Numbered from the stretch's first letter, positions 1 to 8,531 are shown. The stretch: DNA of 64,000 nt from CANNBR01 sp964604015 (GCA_964604015.1 CAZRXF010000001.1:118496-182495), one strand, 5' to 3'. The notes: generated by a model from the sequence alone, not told the origin. Program-made: numbers and translations.

Positions 1-1
1 T

Positions 2-379
2 AATTTTCTTATCCCACGTAAATTGGCAGTAAAGGCTACTGAGGGGCATGAAGTGCTCGCTCAAAAGCACAAACGGGACATTGTTAACCGACAAGAAGTG
101 CTTTCTTCAAAAACTTCTATGCTTGCCGAAAAGATTAAAACATTGAGCTTAGTGCTTAAGCGCAAAGTGCATGATGACGGAAAACTGTATGGTGCGGTTA
201 ATGCAATAGAAGTTGTTGAATTGATGGCGGCAAATGGTGTGGCTGTTGCAAAGAGCCAGATTGAGTTTGACAAGAACATCAAGGAAAAAGGCACCTTTGA
301 AGTCACCGTAAAATTGACCAGCAAATTGAAACCGAAAGTTATGCTCAAGGTTGTGCCAGAAGCAACAGCTGCGCATTAG
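2..379 (+). CDS. rplI: 50S ribosomal protein L9 (5' end cut by window edge)
   Basis: L9 binds 23S rRNA and its long helix links two globular RNA-binding domains on the large subunit. The reading frame is already open at the window edge and reads NFLIPRKLAVKAT, the conserved end of the L9 N-terminal domain, so the true start lies outside the window. About 125 residues are visible, including the charged linker helix and the C-terminal domain (residues around GKLYGAVNAIEVVE). Full-length L9 is near 150 residues, so only about 20-25 are missing. dnaB follows after 17 bases; rplI-dnaB is a common bacterial arrangement and the two are probably cotranscribed. Confidence 0.95.
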   Translation, partial: NFLIPRKLAVKATEGHEVLAQKHKRDIVNRQEVLSSKTSMLAEKIKTLSLVLKRKVHDDGKLYGAVNAIEVVELMAANGVAVAKSQIEFDKNIKEKGTFEVTVKLTSKLKPKVMLKVVPEATAAH

Positions 380-396
380 GTTTGTAGTATACGTGC

Positions 397-1770
397 ATGA
401 TGAACACTCAAAAGGAATTTCTTCCCCGTAAAGTTGAGAACGCAGAACGAGTGCTTGGAAAAAAGCTTCCTTGTTCGCTAGAAGCGGAAAAAGCTGTCCT
501 GGGCGCTCTTCTTTTAAATGATGAGAATGTGGCGCAGGTGGTTGAGTTACTGCAACCGCAGGATTTTTATGTTCCGTCACATCGCGTTATTTATCAGGCT
601 ATCGTTGAGATTGCTCAACGGATGGAGCGGGTTGATCTGGTAACGCTGCAAGATGTACTTGATAGAAAGGGGCAGCTTGAAACGATCGGCGGGGTGGTAG
701 CATTACTTTCCCTGCAGGAAGATATTCCTTCGTTGGGGTTGGTTTCTCAGCACGCAAAGATTATCAAAGAAAAAGCTGTTCTGCGTGATCTGATTAATTC
801 AGCAAGTGTCATCATAGCGTCATGCTTTAATCAAGAAGATCGAGAAATTAATTCGGTTCTTGATGAAGCAGAAAAAACTATTTTTCAGATATCAAACAAG
901 CGTGCTGAACAAAATTTTGTGCAGCTAAATATTTGGGTCAAAAAGACGTTCCAGCATTTGAACGACATTAAAAGTAGCAGTGGCGGATTGACTGGTATTG
1001 CTTCTGGATACAGCATTCTTGACCAGATGACTTCTGGTTTTCAAAAGGGCGATCTGGTTATTCTTGCGGCTCGACCTTCCATGGGTAAGACGGCGCTTGC
1101 ACTCAACATTGGTGCACATGTGGCTGCTAACGGGTTGCATGTTGGTGTGTTTTCGTTGGAAATGGGTGGCGAACAGTTAACACTACGTCTTCTTTCAGCT
1201 GAATCGAACATTGCGCATCACAATATCAGGAATGCGACGATTACATCAGATGAGTGGGTTGAGTTGATCAATGCAGCTTCACGTCTTTCTGAACGGAGGT
1301 TGTATATCGATGATACAGCCGGCCTTGATATCATGTCGTTGCGCGCTAAGGCGCGTAAGTTGAAGGCGCAACATGGTATTGATTTCTTGGTCGTCGACTA
1401 TTTGCAAATGCTGCACAGTAGCAAGCGTCATGAAAATAGACACCAGGAAGTTTCTGAAATTTCACGTGCATTAAAAGCGCTTGCAAAAGAACTACAGGTT
1501 CCGATACTTGCGCTGTCTCAGCTTTCTCGTGCGGTTGATAGTCGTATGGATAAGCGACCTATGCTTTCAGATTTGCGTGAATCGGGTGCTATCGAGCAGG
1601 ATGCTGACGTCATTATGTTCTTGTATCGAGACGTTGTGTATAATCCCGACACGGAAAATCCTGCGCTGGCAGAACTCATTGTGGGAAAACAACGTAACGG
1701 TCCAACAGGGACGGTACAGCTCCAGTTCTTGAGAGAGCTGACAAAGTTCGAAGATCTCGAGGGTTTTTGA
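397..1770 (+). CDS. dnaB: Replicative DNA helicase DnaB
   Basis: Hexameric 5'-3' helicase that unwinds DNA at the replication fork and contacts primase through its N-terminal domain. The 457-residue protein has the usual DnaB length. The N-terminal all-helical domain begins at LPCSLEAEKAVLGALLL (about residues 24-40). The RecA-like C-terminal ATPase carries Walker A ARPSMGKTA (about 225-233), the EMGGEQLTLRLL motif, Walker B FLVVDYLQML and the LSDLRESGAIEQDAD motif near the C-terminus. There is no intein. It sits between rplI and ruvC on the same strand. The first of two adjacent ATG codons is taken as the start; the second is equally possible. Confidence 0.97.
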   Translation: MMNTQKEFLPRKVENAERVLGKKLPCSLEAEKAVLGALLLNDENVAQVVELLQPQDFYVPSHRVIYQAIVEIAQRMERVDLVTLQDVLDRKGQLETIGGVVALLSLQEDIPSLGLVSQHAKIIKEKAVLRDLINSASVIIASCFNQEDREINSVLDEAEKTIFQISNKRAEQNFVQLNIWVKKTFQHLNDIKSSSGGLTGIASGYSILDQMTSGFQKGDLVILAARPSMGKTALALNIGAHVAANGLHVGVFSLEMGGEQLTLRLLSAESNIAHHNIRNATITSDEWVELINAASRLSERRLYIDDTAGLDIMSLRAKARKLKAQHGIDFLVVDYLQMLHSSKRHENRHQEVSEISRALKALAKELQVPILALSQLSRAVDSRMDKRPMLSDLRESGAIEQDADVIMFLYRDVVYNPDTENPALAELIVGKQRNGPTGTVQLQFLRELTKFEDLEGF

Positions 1771-1812
1771 TAAAACGCGCATAGCAACGGCAGATAAAAA
1801 AGGGGAGCTGCA

Positions 1813-2304
1813 ATGGTGTTACTTGGTGTCGATCCAGGGTTTCGTTACGCCGGTTTTGGGATCATACGCAAAGAGTTACAACGTACGGTTGTTGCCGATT
1901 ACGGGTATTTGCGTTTACCCCAGACCAAGACACTTATTGAGCGAACCGGCATGTTCCATGCATTCTTCGAAGAGAAAATAAAAGTATACAACGTTACTCA
2001 TCTTTCGCTTGAGACACCGTTCTTGGGAAAGAACTCGCAGAGCTTTTTAAAGCTTGGGTATTTGCGTGGCATTCTTTATTTGCTTGCGCATACGCATGCT
2101 TTAGAAGTTCATGAATTTGCTCCTCGTCAGGTTAAGCAGGCGGTAACCGGTTTTGGGGGGGCAAGCAAGGAACAAGTAGCGACCGTTATTGGGCGGCTTT
2201 TTCCTAAACTTTCTGAACAATGCAAACACGATGTTACGGACGCGTTGGCAATTACGCTGTGTGGCATGTGGGCAGTGAAACAACATCCGATGCAAGGAAG
2301 ATGA
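1813..2304 (+). CDS. ruvC: Holliday junction endonuclease RuvC
   Basis: RuvC resolves Holliday junctions made by RecA and moved by RuvAB. The 163-residue length is typical. The RNase H-fold acidic residues are visible: D7 in LGVDPGFRYAGFG, E67 in LSLETPF, and D140/D143 in KHDVTDALAIT. An AGGGGAG-type ribosome binding site lies just upstream of the ATG. It is 42 bases downstream of dnaB and probably the last gene of the rplI-dnaB-ruvC unit, because a hairpin with a T-run follows within a few bases. ruvA and ruvB are not in the window. Confidence 0.95.
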   Translation: MVLLGVDPGFRYAGFGIIRKELQRTVVADYGYLRLPQTKTLIERTGMFHAFFEEKIKVYNVTHLSLETPFLGKNSQSFLKLGYLRGILYLLAHTHALEVHEFAPRQVKQAVTGFGGASKEQVATVIGRLFPKLSEQCKHDVTDALAITLCGMWAVKQHPMQGR

Positions 2305-2306
2305 AG

Positions 2307-2334
2307 AGGTGATTGGAAAAAATCACTTTTTTTT
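2307..2334 (+). terminator. Rho-independent terminator after ruvC
   Basis: Perfect 6-bp stem GTGATT/AATCAC (2309-2314 with 2321-2326), extendable by weaker pairs, a GGAAAA loop and eight T residues. It lies directly behind the ruvC stop codon. Confidence 0.7.
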
Positions 2335-2386
2335 ATATGTCATATAATGTCTGATAATACCTATTATGTTGTGACAAGAGGGGGCG

Positions 2387-2411
2387 AGCTTAATTCGATA
2401 ATCATTAAGCT
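2387..2411. other. AT-rich 8-bp hairpin in ruvC downstream spacer
   Basis: AGCTTAAT (2387-2394) pairs perfectly with ATTAAGCT (2404-2411) around a 9-base loop. No T-run follows on either strand, so it does not look like a terminator. It lies between convergent genes and its role is unknown. Confidence 0.4.
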
Positions 2412-2461
2412 TATTTGAGTCGTATTTTTATCAATTTTTGAACTTTATGATGTGTTTAAAT

Positions 2462-2531
2462 AAGCGTGGCGGCGATCAGACGCTGGCTTCATTGGGCAGT
2501 TCGCGCTGGGGCGTCTTCTCTTTCCACGCTT
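2462..2531. other. GC-rich nested inverted repeats, possible structured RNA
   Basis: AAGCGTGG (2462-2469) pairs with CCACGCTT (2524-2531), and inside it AGACGC (2478-2483) pairs with GCGTCT (2511-2516). These are two nested perfect stems separated by an internal loop, in a patch clearly more GC-rich than the AT-rich bases around it. It lies between ruvC (+) and a convergent secreted-protein gene (-). No T-run or known RNA motif was recognised, so strand and function are undetermined. Confidence 0.4.
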
Positions 2532-2542
2532 GCGGTTTCGCG

Positions 2543-3757
2543 TTATGACATCGTCCCATCTTGCAGCATGGGAAAGGTAAAAATCTGTTCGCCAGCGTCC
2601 CCGTCTTGCATTGTTGGGCCTTCGGCCAAGGAATTTTCTTCTGTTTTTACCATTCCTCCGCAGAATCCTTGCTGATTATAAAAATAAGGAGTGAAGAAAT
2701 ACCGCTCAAGGGCGCCTTGTGCCAGACACGTGCTTGAAGCCTCCAACGTGTTGTACCGATACACGTTCAAGTACCCTTCTTGAGAGGCGCTTACGTAAAA
2801 AATGAAATTTCCTTGATAGTTGGGTAATAACCTCAAAATGGCTTCGTAAAGCCGTTGTTCCCCGTATAAAAGTGTGAGCGGTATGGAGAACGTAAATAAT
2901 TTTTTTGCGACCCACTTTCTTCCCACTGTCTCTTGTGTGAAATGCCAACATTCAAAAACCATCACCTTTTCGTACCGTTCAATAAAGGGATGATCGATAT
3001 GCTTCAAAAAGTAGCCTTCTGTTTCACTTTTCATAGTGAGGAAGGTAAGCACCTGATCGGATTGATTGCAGGTAAAAAGAACGTCAGCTTTTTTATCAGA
3101 AACACATGATCGAGGCATGTCTTGATCGGCAAAATCTATTTTTTCAGCAGCGGTAATCTCATTATTTTGAAAATGTGCTTCACATGAAGAAATTTCACTC
3201 GTCGGATACATTGTTCTTTCTATCGAGCACTCTCCCTGATCGGTTCGTTTTATATAAAAAAGTGAGGAGCCAACTTTTTGAGGATAGGTATAGTCGCAAT
3301 TAGTAGCACGCGCTATACGATATAAATTTCCTTCTGCAGTGATGTGAAAGATTCCGAAGTTATGGTGTTCCCGGGCGCTGCAATAACAATTTTCATCATC
3401 AATCCAGTACACCAATCCAAAATCATAGAGAGGATACATATCAAGCGCCTTAGGAGATTTTTTTGAGAGTGATTTTATTCGGATGCGCTCATGATCAATG
3501 AAACTAAACTGTGTTCGTGATGGTACTATCGTCAATCCTGCCGGAGCATAATGGGAAAGCCCTTTAACTGCCTGTTGCGTAAGAGGATCCCAAAGCCAGA
3601 GTTCAAGATGGGCATTTTGCTGGTACAACACAATGACTCGCTCAGAATCTTCAAAAAGAACGGAACCAACAGGATACAGATACTCTGATCGAGAAAAAAG
3701 TGACGCGGCGTGAGCGCACATCATAAGAAGCATAAGATACCTACAAAAATCATTCAT
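2543..3757 (-). CDS. Secreted protein of unknown family, possible beta-propeller
   Basis: I do not recognise a family. The 404-residue protein starts at MNDFCRYLMLLMMCAHAAS, a good signal peptide, with AGGAGTC eight to ten bases upstream. A longer upstream reading would overlap the subtilase gene and lacks a Shine-Dalgarno site. The body is rich in short strands with repeated aromatic and acidic positions (for example LELWLWDPLTQQ, LYDFGLVYWIDDENCY), suggesting a TolB- or WD-like propeller; this is inference from pattern only. It is the gene immediately downstream of the secreted subtilase (55-base gap, same strand), so the two may be cotranscribed and act together outside the cytoplasm. Confidence 0.7.
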   Translation of the reverse strand: MNDFCRYLMLLMMCAHAASLFSRSEYLYPVGSVLFEDSERVIVLYQQNAHLELWLWDPLTQQAVKGLSHYAPAGLTIVPSRTQFSFIDHERIRIKSLSKKSPKALDMYPLYDFGLVYWIDDENCYCSAREHHNFGIFHITAEGNLYRIARATNCDYTYPQKVGSSLFYIKRTDQGECSIERTMYPTSEISSCEAHFQNNEITAAEKIDFADQDMPRSCVSDKKADVLFTCNQSDQVLTFLTMKSETEGYFLKHIDHPFIERYEKVMVFECWHFTQETVGRKWVAKKLFTFSIPLTLLYGEQRLYEAILRLLPNYQGNFIFYVSASQEGYLNVYRYNTLEASSTCLAQGALERYFFTPYFYNQQGFCGGMVKTEENSLAEGPTMQDGDAGEQIFTFPMLQDGTMS

Positions 3758-3812
3758 GCCTGACTCCTGTTTTGACTGTTCGGTTCTAACGGTATGGTTA
3801 AAAGATAGCCAT

Positions 3813-5807
3813 TCACGCGGCAGAAAGAAAGTGGTTCTTGGCACTAATGCGCTTGGTGATGGCTTCAAGGGCGTCTTCAAGTGATACGTGTACCTGTTTT
3901 TGGTAGGTATCGGGTAACAAAAAAGTGCGTGTTGTATTGTAATAGTCGATAAACGATTTCGTGAAAGAAATGGTCAGTTTTTTCTCCTGTGCATATAGAG
4001 TAGGAAGCGTAAGAAGTTCGTCAGTAATGGCAGTAACAAGTTTTTTAAAATTTTGCGTGATGCGTGCATGACCATACCTTTTTTGTAATCGAGTCAGTAC
4101 ATGAAGCGTGAAAAGTGCGGTCCTTACATCAAGTACCCCATAGGTGACGTTCTTGTTCCATTCGACGGTATCGTACAATCTAAAACATGAGTTCTGACAA
4201 ACGGTCATGATTTCTTGAGGGGAAAAACTGTTTTTATGTTCCCCTAAAATAAGAGTCAGACAGCCAGTTAGGTAAGCAGTAGCATAGGAAGTTCCGGTGT
4301 GAAGAGCATAGAACGGGTCTTTTCCTGGAATGACTGACGAACACCCAAGAATGGCTTCTCCTGGAGCGACAAAATGGGGGCCAACTCCTTCTTCATACTG
4401 ACTGAAGGGGGAAAGGTGACAATCGTATGTTTTTGTTCTTGGGTTATAGGTACAGCCAAAGGATCCCACGGAAAAGAAAACATTTTTGCTGCGTGCCGGG
4501 TATCCCAGGGTGCCTTGCTTAGTCTTTCTGTCATTTCCTGCTGCACAACACAGAAAAGGAAATTGAGCACACTGCTCTTCAAACTGTTGAAAGCGCTTAT
4601 CAAAAAATGCGTGTACCTCATCAATTCGCAAACTAAGATTGACGATATCAGTTCCGTACAAAGCAGCTCGCGCAAGTGCATTACTGATGTGTGTGACATG
4701 TGTGGTATCTGCGCCTTCTTGCAAAGCTTTAATAACGCGGATCTGTGACCGAGGAGCCAATCCGCTTAGTCCTTTTTCAGACATGAGACATGCTCCAAAA
4801 GAAAGCTCTTTTTTTTGTACTGATGGTGTGCGAAAAAGTGGCCCTGCAAACCGTGCACCAACAATACTGGTGGTGTGGGTAGCATGATCGGCAAATGGTT
4901 TTGAGATAAACGGTGATGACGTTTGGGGTACCGATGGCAAGGGCATGAACTCACATAGAGCTTGGGCGCCCGATGCAAGTGTCACAAGCGTAAACTGTCC
5001 AAATCCTTGTTCTTTGTGAGTAAGCGTATGCTTTACTCGCTTTCCTTCCGTTGAGAACTCTTTTCGGTTCCCAGAAGTAATAAAAAGGTCAGGTAAACCA
5101 TGTTCCTGAAGATACGTATCAAGCAGGTGTGTAGTCCTATGAGACAGAAATTCTTCTATCCAGAGTGGCAGTACTTGACGTATCTGGTTGGTATCTTTTT
5201 CTTTTGTTCGTGAGGTAACAAACGCAACTAGGTCTTCAAGAGGATCTACTGATCGATCTGCAAAGGGGCAGGTATTCCATGATTCACGTAAAAAATTTCC
5301 TTCTATTTCGCTATTCGGGTGACGGGCAAATGTGCCGCCTTTGGTTGTAAGATTCCACCCAAAAACACCGGTATCAATAAACGTTACCATTATCCCTGCC
5401 CCGAGCGAAGGAGCAAGTTGCCATACGGAGAATGCATGGGGAAGGTAAGGGTAATGAGGAGACACAAAAAAAAGCCCGGTGAGAGGAAAGAGGTGCCACC
5501 AGAAGGTTTCTTCAAATGAAAGTTGGCTGTGTTTGTTTTGATGGGTAGAAGGTAAGGTGCGAGAAAGAGAAGATGGTGAAATAAGGGAGCTGATTTTTTT
5601 TAGAGGGGGGTTTTCTGGGCCGTTTGAAAAAGCGCCATGTGTACTTTCAGGAAACGTGACGCTTTGCTGAGGGGGGTGATTTTGTTGTTGTTTAATAGCT
5701 TCAAGCTCGGGAAACGTAATGATCCGTTCCTGAGGTGCGCTTTTTACCAGGTTGCAGCACATGACCAGGCAGATAAAAACTTTTGTTACCACCCTCTTTT
5801 TCAACAT
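3813..5807 (-). CDS. Secreted subtilisin-like serine protease (S8 family)
   Basis: Extracytoplasmic serine endopeptidase. The catalytic triad is readable: D145 in MVTFIDTGVFG, H311 in HATHTTSIVGARFAG and S507 in LHTGTSYATAYLTG; the oxyanion-hole Asn is N425 in CCAAGNDRK. Numbering is from the chosen start MLKKRVVTKVFICLVMCC, a signal peptide preceded by GAGGA; an ATG 12 codons upstream has no ribosome binding site. The spacing between Asp and His is large (166 residues), so an insertion sits in the catalytic domain, and about 130 C-terminal residues follow the Ser block. The His block reads HTT instead of the usual HGT. Intact and probably active. Substrate unknown; host or envelope proteins are plausible. 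Confidence 0.9.
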   Translation of the reverse strand: MLKKRVVTKVFICLVMCCNLVKSAPQERIITFPELEAIKQQQNHPPQQSVTFPESTHGAFSNGPENPPLKKISSLISPSSLSRTLPSTHQNKHSQLSFEETFWWHLFPLTGLFFVSPHYPYLPHAFSVWQLAPSLGAGIMVTFIDTGVFGWNLTTKGGTFARHPNSEIEGNFLRESWNTCPFADRSVDPLEDLVAFVTSRTKEKDTNQIRQVLPLWIEEFLSHRTTHLLDTYLQEHGLPDLFITSGNRKEFSTEGKRVKHTLTHKEQGFGQFTLVTLASGAQALCEFMPLPSVPQTSSPFISKPFADHATHTTSIVGARFAGPLFRTPSVQKKELSFGACLMSEKGLSGLAPRSQIRVIKALQEGADTTHVTHISNALARAALYGTDIVNLSLRIDEVHAFFDKRFQQFEEQCAQFPFLCCAAGNDRKTKQGTLGYPARSKNVFFSVGSFGCTYNPRTKTYDCHLSPFSQYEEGVGPHFVAPGEAILGCSSVIPGKDPFYALHTGTSYATAYLTGCLTLILGEHKNSFSPQEIMTVCQNSCFRLYDTVEWNKNVTYGVLDVRTALFTLHVLTRLQKRYGHARITQNFKKLVTAITDELLTLPTLYAQEKKLTISFTKSFIDYYNTTRTFLLPDTYQKQVHVSLEDALEAITKRISAKNHFLSAA

Positions 5808-5969
5808 GCTTGTCCTCGTTTGTTCAAGTATCTGATAAGGCATCAGACTAGCATACTTGTATGAACAAAATAGGATCGTTTTGAATTATTTTGAGAATGA
5901 GAAGATAAAATTTTTTGGATGTTTTGAAACTAAGAACAAAAAACTCTTGCGGTAGTGGTGAAGACTGGT

Positions 5970-7055
5970 TTACTGTCCGACATTGGTATTTCGACACATC
6001 GGGCATGACCGCGGCAACTCCTTAGCACGCTGTCCGGCAAACCAGCGATCCAAACATGACGAGCCGTGGAACGTGTGGTTGCAAGGAAGCGTGACGGCGC
6101 CACTCGAGATAGGTTCAAGACAGACGGCGCACTCGGAGTCACAGCACACAGGCGCAGGAGCCGGAGCAAGTTTAGCAGCACGCTTCATAGCAACGAGCGC
6201 TGCGGTGGCTTCTTGTGATTCGCTGTCGATGGCTTTCTTGTTAGTGATGTCGCATAGGATTTTGCGGTCTGAGGCGTCCTCCCTCGCCTTCAACCCACTC
6301 TTATCAGCTATCTCCGGATCTCCCCCAGCATTTAAAAGTAACGTAAGTGCCGTCAGATGTTTTTCGCGATCGGTTTTTGGTCCGCATGCCTTATGAAATG
6401 GAGTTGCCATCGTGCGGCGGTCTTGCAAATTGGGATTGGCTCGTCGACCAAGAATCTCTTTTAAAATTGTGAGTGTTTCATCATCAAAGTCGCTGCGATC
6501 AAGCAAAGGATGGAGACACGACTCCCCATCGGCGTTTGTTGTGTTAACAAACTGACGCCCCCGACGACGTCTATCTGCTTCCCTCAAGATCTTTGTTATC
6601 GTATCAGATGAACATTTTTGATTTCTGCAGGCTGCATGTAACGCGGTATCTCCTGCGCGGTGAAGTGGATTATTAACTTCCGTAACAACAATGAATGGAT
6701 CAGCATTTTTGCCAAGAAGTAAGTCAGCAATCTCATTAAGACCTTCGGCGCATGCTGCATACAGTCCGGTCCTTCCTTGTGGATCTTGACCGTCGACGTT
6801 CATCCCTTTTCCTACCAGGAATCTAACCATATCAGTGTTGTGTTGGAGTACCGGGGTTGCAAGTGCAACTGTGTTTATGTTCGCCCCTGCTTTTAATGCC
6901 CTCTCAGCTGCCGGAATATTACCGGCACATACCGCTGCATCAAGCGCAAGGTCATACGTAATCTGTTTTGCGGTACGTTCTAAGGTTGCCAGTTCACTAG
7001 CTTGTATTCCAAAAGATACACAGACACAGAGAGAAAAAAGGGACAAAATTTTCAT
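5970..7055 (-). CDS. Secreted ankyrin-repeat protein with C-terminal RING-H2 domain
   Basis: A eukaryote-like modular protein of 361 residues. It begins with signal peptide MKILSLFSLCVCVSFGIQAS. Ankyrin repeats run through about residues 40-270, with hallmarks such as GRTGLYAACAEGLNEIADLLL and GDTALHAAC. The last 55 residues form a RING-H2 zinc site: C309-x2-C312, C325, H327, H330, C334, C351-x2-C354. RING domains typically recruit ubiquitin-conjugating enzymes, which bacteria lack, so a role inside a eukaryotic host is the natural inference; ankyrins would supply target binding. The start follows GTGGAAAG; an ATG 10 codons upstream is possible. A perfect consensus promoter lies about 90 bases upstream. 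Confidence 0.85.
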   Translation of the reverse strand: MKILSLFSLCVCVSFGIQASELATLERTAKQITYDLALDAAVCAGNIPAAERALKAGANINTVALATPVLQHNTDMVRFLVGKGMNVDGQDPQGRTGLYAACAEGLNEIADLLLGKNADPFIVVTEVNNPLHRAGDTALHAACRNQKCSSDTITKILREADRRRRGRQFVNTTNADGESCLHPLLDRSDFDDETLTILKEILGRRANPNLQDRRTMATPFHKACGPKTDREKHLTALTLLLNAGGDPEIADKSGLKAREDASDRKILCDITNKKAIDSESQEATAALVAMKRAAKLAPAPAPVCCDSECAVCLEPISSGAVTLPCNHTFHGSSCLDRWFAGQRAKELPRSCPMCRNTNVGQ

Positions 7056-7143
7056 GACTTTCCACGCTCCAACGAACTTACACATGACGAGGTACTAAAC
7101 GGCCTACCAATAGTTGCCACTTGCTGATAACTTACAAATAGAA

Positions 7144-7172
7144 ATTATAATGCTTCAAAGAGGCGATGTCAA
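7144..7172 (-). promoter_or_regulatory. Perfect-consensus sigma70-type promoter for the ankyrin/RING gene
   Basis: On the minus strand TTGACA (7167-7172), a 17-base spacer and TATAAT (7144-7149). Both hexamers match the consensus exactly. It fires toward the ankyrin/RING gene, with transcription expected to start near 7137. Confidence 0.88.
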
Positions 7173-7193
7173 CAGCCTAGGGCGGATTGAGCT

Positions 7194-7231
7194 AAAAAAA
7201 ACCACCGCACTGACCGAAATCAATGCGGTGG
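7194..7231 (-). terminator. Strong rho-independent terminator
   Basis: Read on the minus strand: CCACCGCA (7231-7224) pairs with TGCGGTGG (7209-7202), an 8-bp GC-rich stem, followed by eight T residues (7201-7194). It ends transcription coming from the recF side and insulates the ankyrin/RING promoter just beyond it. Confidence 0.88.
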
Positions 7232-7376
7232 AAAAAAGGAGAGTAGTAATGAAGCCTTCTGCGAAAATCAGGTGACCATTTTAACGTCATCCCGACTCGT
7301 AATTTTTGTATTCGAAGGCGACCCTTTTATTTCAAGCTTTTTGCCCGTTTTACAGGGGCTTTTCTCGCTAATCACC
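7194..7376 (-). ncRNA. Candidate small RNA between recF and the ankyrin/RING gene
   Basis: A promoter-like TTGACA-N17-TACATT lies at 7382-7410 and a strong terminator at 7194-7231, bracketing about 180 bases with no credible gene on the minus strand. Inside, AGGTGA and TCACCT can close a long domain containing a GCCC/GGGC hairpin. I do not recognise 6S, SRP, tmRNA or RNase P motifs. The call rests on promoter plus terminator plus foldability only; the segment could instead be just the 3' untranslated end of recF. Confidence 0.4.
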
Positions 7377-7381
7377 TTTTC

Positions 7382-7410
7382 AATGTAATTCTTTCATTCA
7401 TTATTGTCAA
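7382..7410 (-). promoter_or_regulatory. Putative promoter behind recF
   Basis: Minus-strand TTGACA (7405-7410), 17-base spacer, TACATT (7382-7387). It points away from recF into a gene-free stretch that ends at the 7194 terminator. The spoVG gene has the same pair of hexamers with the same spacing, which supports recognition. Confidence 0.5.
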
Positions 7411-7453
7411 ACGCGCATGATAGCTAAAAATAAAGGGTTTATCTACCTATATT

Positions 7454-8530
7454 TCATATAGAAATTTTTAGAGGGTCGCAACCAAGTGCCTTTAATGCAG
7501 TAAGTTCAGGACCTGAGCTTAACGGGGTAGTAAAAATGAGCTGGGCTTGTAAAGTAAGGCATATTTTCAAAACCCTTGAGAGCGTTTCTGAGTCAAAGTC
7601 AGAAAGAAAGTCATCAAGGAGAAAGATAACCGGTCCATGGGTGGCCTTAAGGGCTGCCACTTGAGCTATTTTAAGGAAAAGTGTCAGAAGTTTTTGCTGT
7701 CCCCGGGAGGAGAAAATACGAGCCGGCTTGTCTCCAAAAAGAATTTCAAGCTCATCAAGATGAGCTCCAAACAATGATCTGCGCATAAAACACTCTTTTT
7801 CAAACAGGTGAGAGGAGGCATCCCAAAACGCTTGATAGCTACCAAATTGCCCCTCTTGCTTGGGGCGATAGGTCAGAGAAAACACTTGAGAATCAAGAAA
7901 GTACCCTGAAAGTTTTTGTGTTTGTGCAAGAAGTAAGTCCAAAAAATCTTTGCGTGCTGCCTGTACGTGGCGTGAAGATTCCCATAACTTTTGTGTCCAT
8001 AGAGCAAACTCATCTCCTTTGCTCGTACTTGTACCGCGCATGAGAAATGCATTGCGCATTTCAAGGATGTGGCGGAACGTTTTTAGCAGCTCTGCACTGT
8101 GTGGATCATGAAGTGCTAACGCGTGGTCCAAAAAACTGCGCCGCTTTTCAGGACTTGCTTTTACAATTTCAAGGTCTTCCTGGGTAACCGTTACCACACG
8201 ACACACTGCTCGTAATTGTGCATACGAAGTGATCGGTTTTTTATTAATCTTGACCTGCCGCTTTGTTCCTGTGACTCCCACCGTGAGTTCATCTTCTTGC
8301 AATGTCGCTGCAATAAAGAACGTGTCCTTCTCAAATGCAATGAGATCTTTTGGTGTGTGCGTACGAAACGATCGGACATAACAAAGATAATGCAGCGCTT
8401 CCAGCAGCGACGTTTTGCCTGATCCGTTGCTCCCTTCAATGAGAACAACCGGAGCATCGAGCAAAAAGGTTGCGTTATGAAAACACCGAAAATTTTTGAG
8501 AGAGAGCGCTTGGATGCAGACGGAACCCAC
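7454..8530 (-). CDS. recF: DNA replication and repair protein RecF
   Basis: SMC-like ATPase that helps load RecA at single-strand gaps together with RecO and RecR. The 358 residues show Walker A GSNGSGKTSLLEAL (about 34-47), the ABC-type signature FSSRGQQKLLTLFL and Walker B VIFLLDDFLSDFDSE near the C-terminus. The start is GTG, one base after the dnaN stop codon, and has no clear Shine-Dalgarno site, so translation is probably coupled to dnaN. dnaN-recF is a classic pairing, but dnaA and gyrB are not adjacent here. Confidence 0.94.
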   Translation of the reverse strand: MGSVCIQALSLKNFRCFHNATFLLDAPVVLIEGSNGSGKTSLLEALHYLCYVRSFRTHTPKDLIAFEKDTFFIAATLQEDELTVGVTGTKRQVKINKKPITSYAQLRAVCRVVTVTQEDLEIVKASPEKRRSFLDHALALHDPHSAELLKTFRHILEMRNAFLMRGTSTSKGDEFALWTQKLWESSRHVQAARKDFLDLLLAQTQKLSGYFLDSQVFSLTYRPKQEGQFGSYQAFWDASSHLFEKECFMRRSLFGAHLDELEILFGDKPARIFSSRGQQKLLTLFLKIAQVAALKATHGPVIFLLDDFLSDFDSETLSRVLKICLTLQAQLIFTTPLSSGPELTALKALGCDPLKISI

Positions 8531-8531
8531 G

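Noticed and set aside
2466..2675. 69-codon open frame on the plus strand
   Set aside because: It has no ribosome binding site and runs antisense into the end of the propeller-like secreted gene.
7232..7270. AAGGAGAG followed by an ATG and a few codons on the plus strand
   Set aside because: The frame closes after eight codons, there is no promoter, and the opposite strand has a better explanation (terminator and candidate RNA).
7194..7376. 6S RNA, SRP RNA or tmRNA for the candidate small RNA
   Set aside because: None of the conserved cores (6S bubble, GGAAGGAAGCAGCC-like SRP loop, tmRNA ends) could be found.
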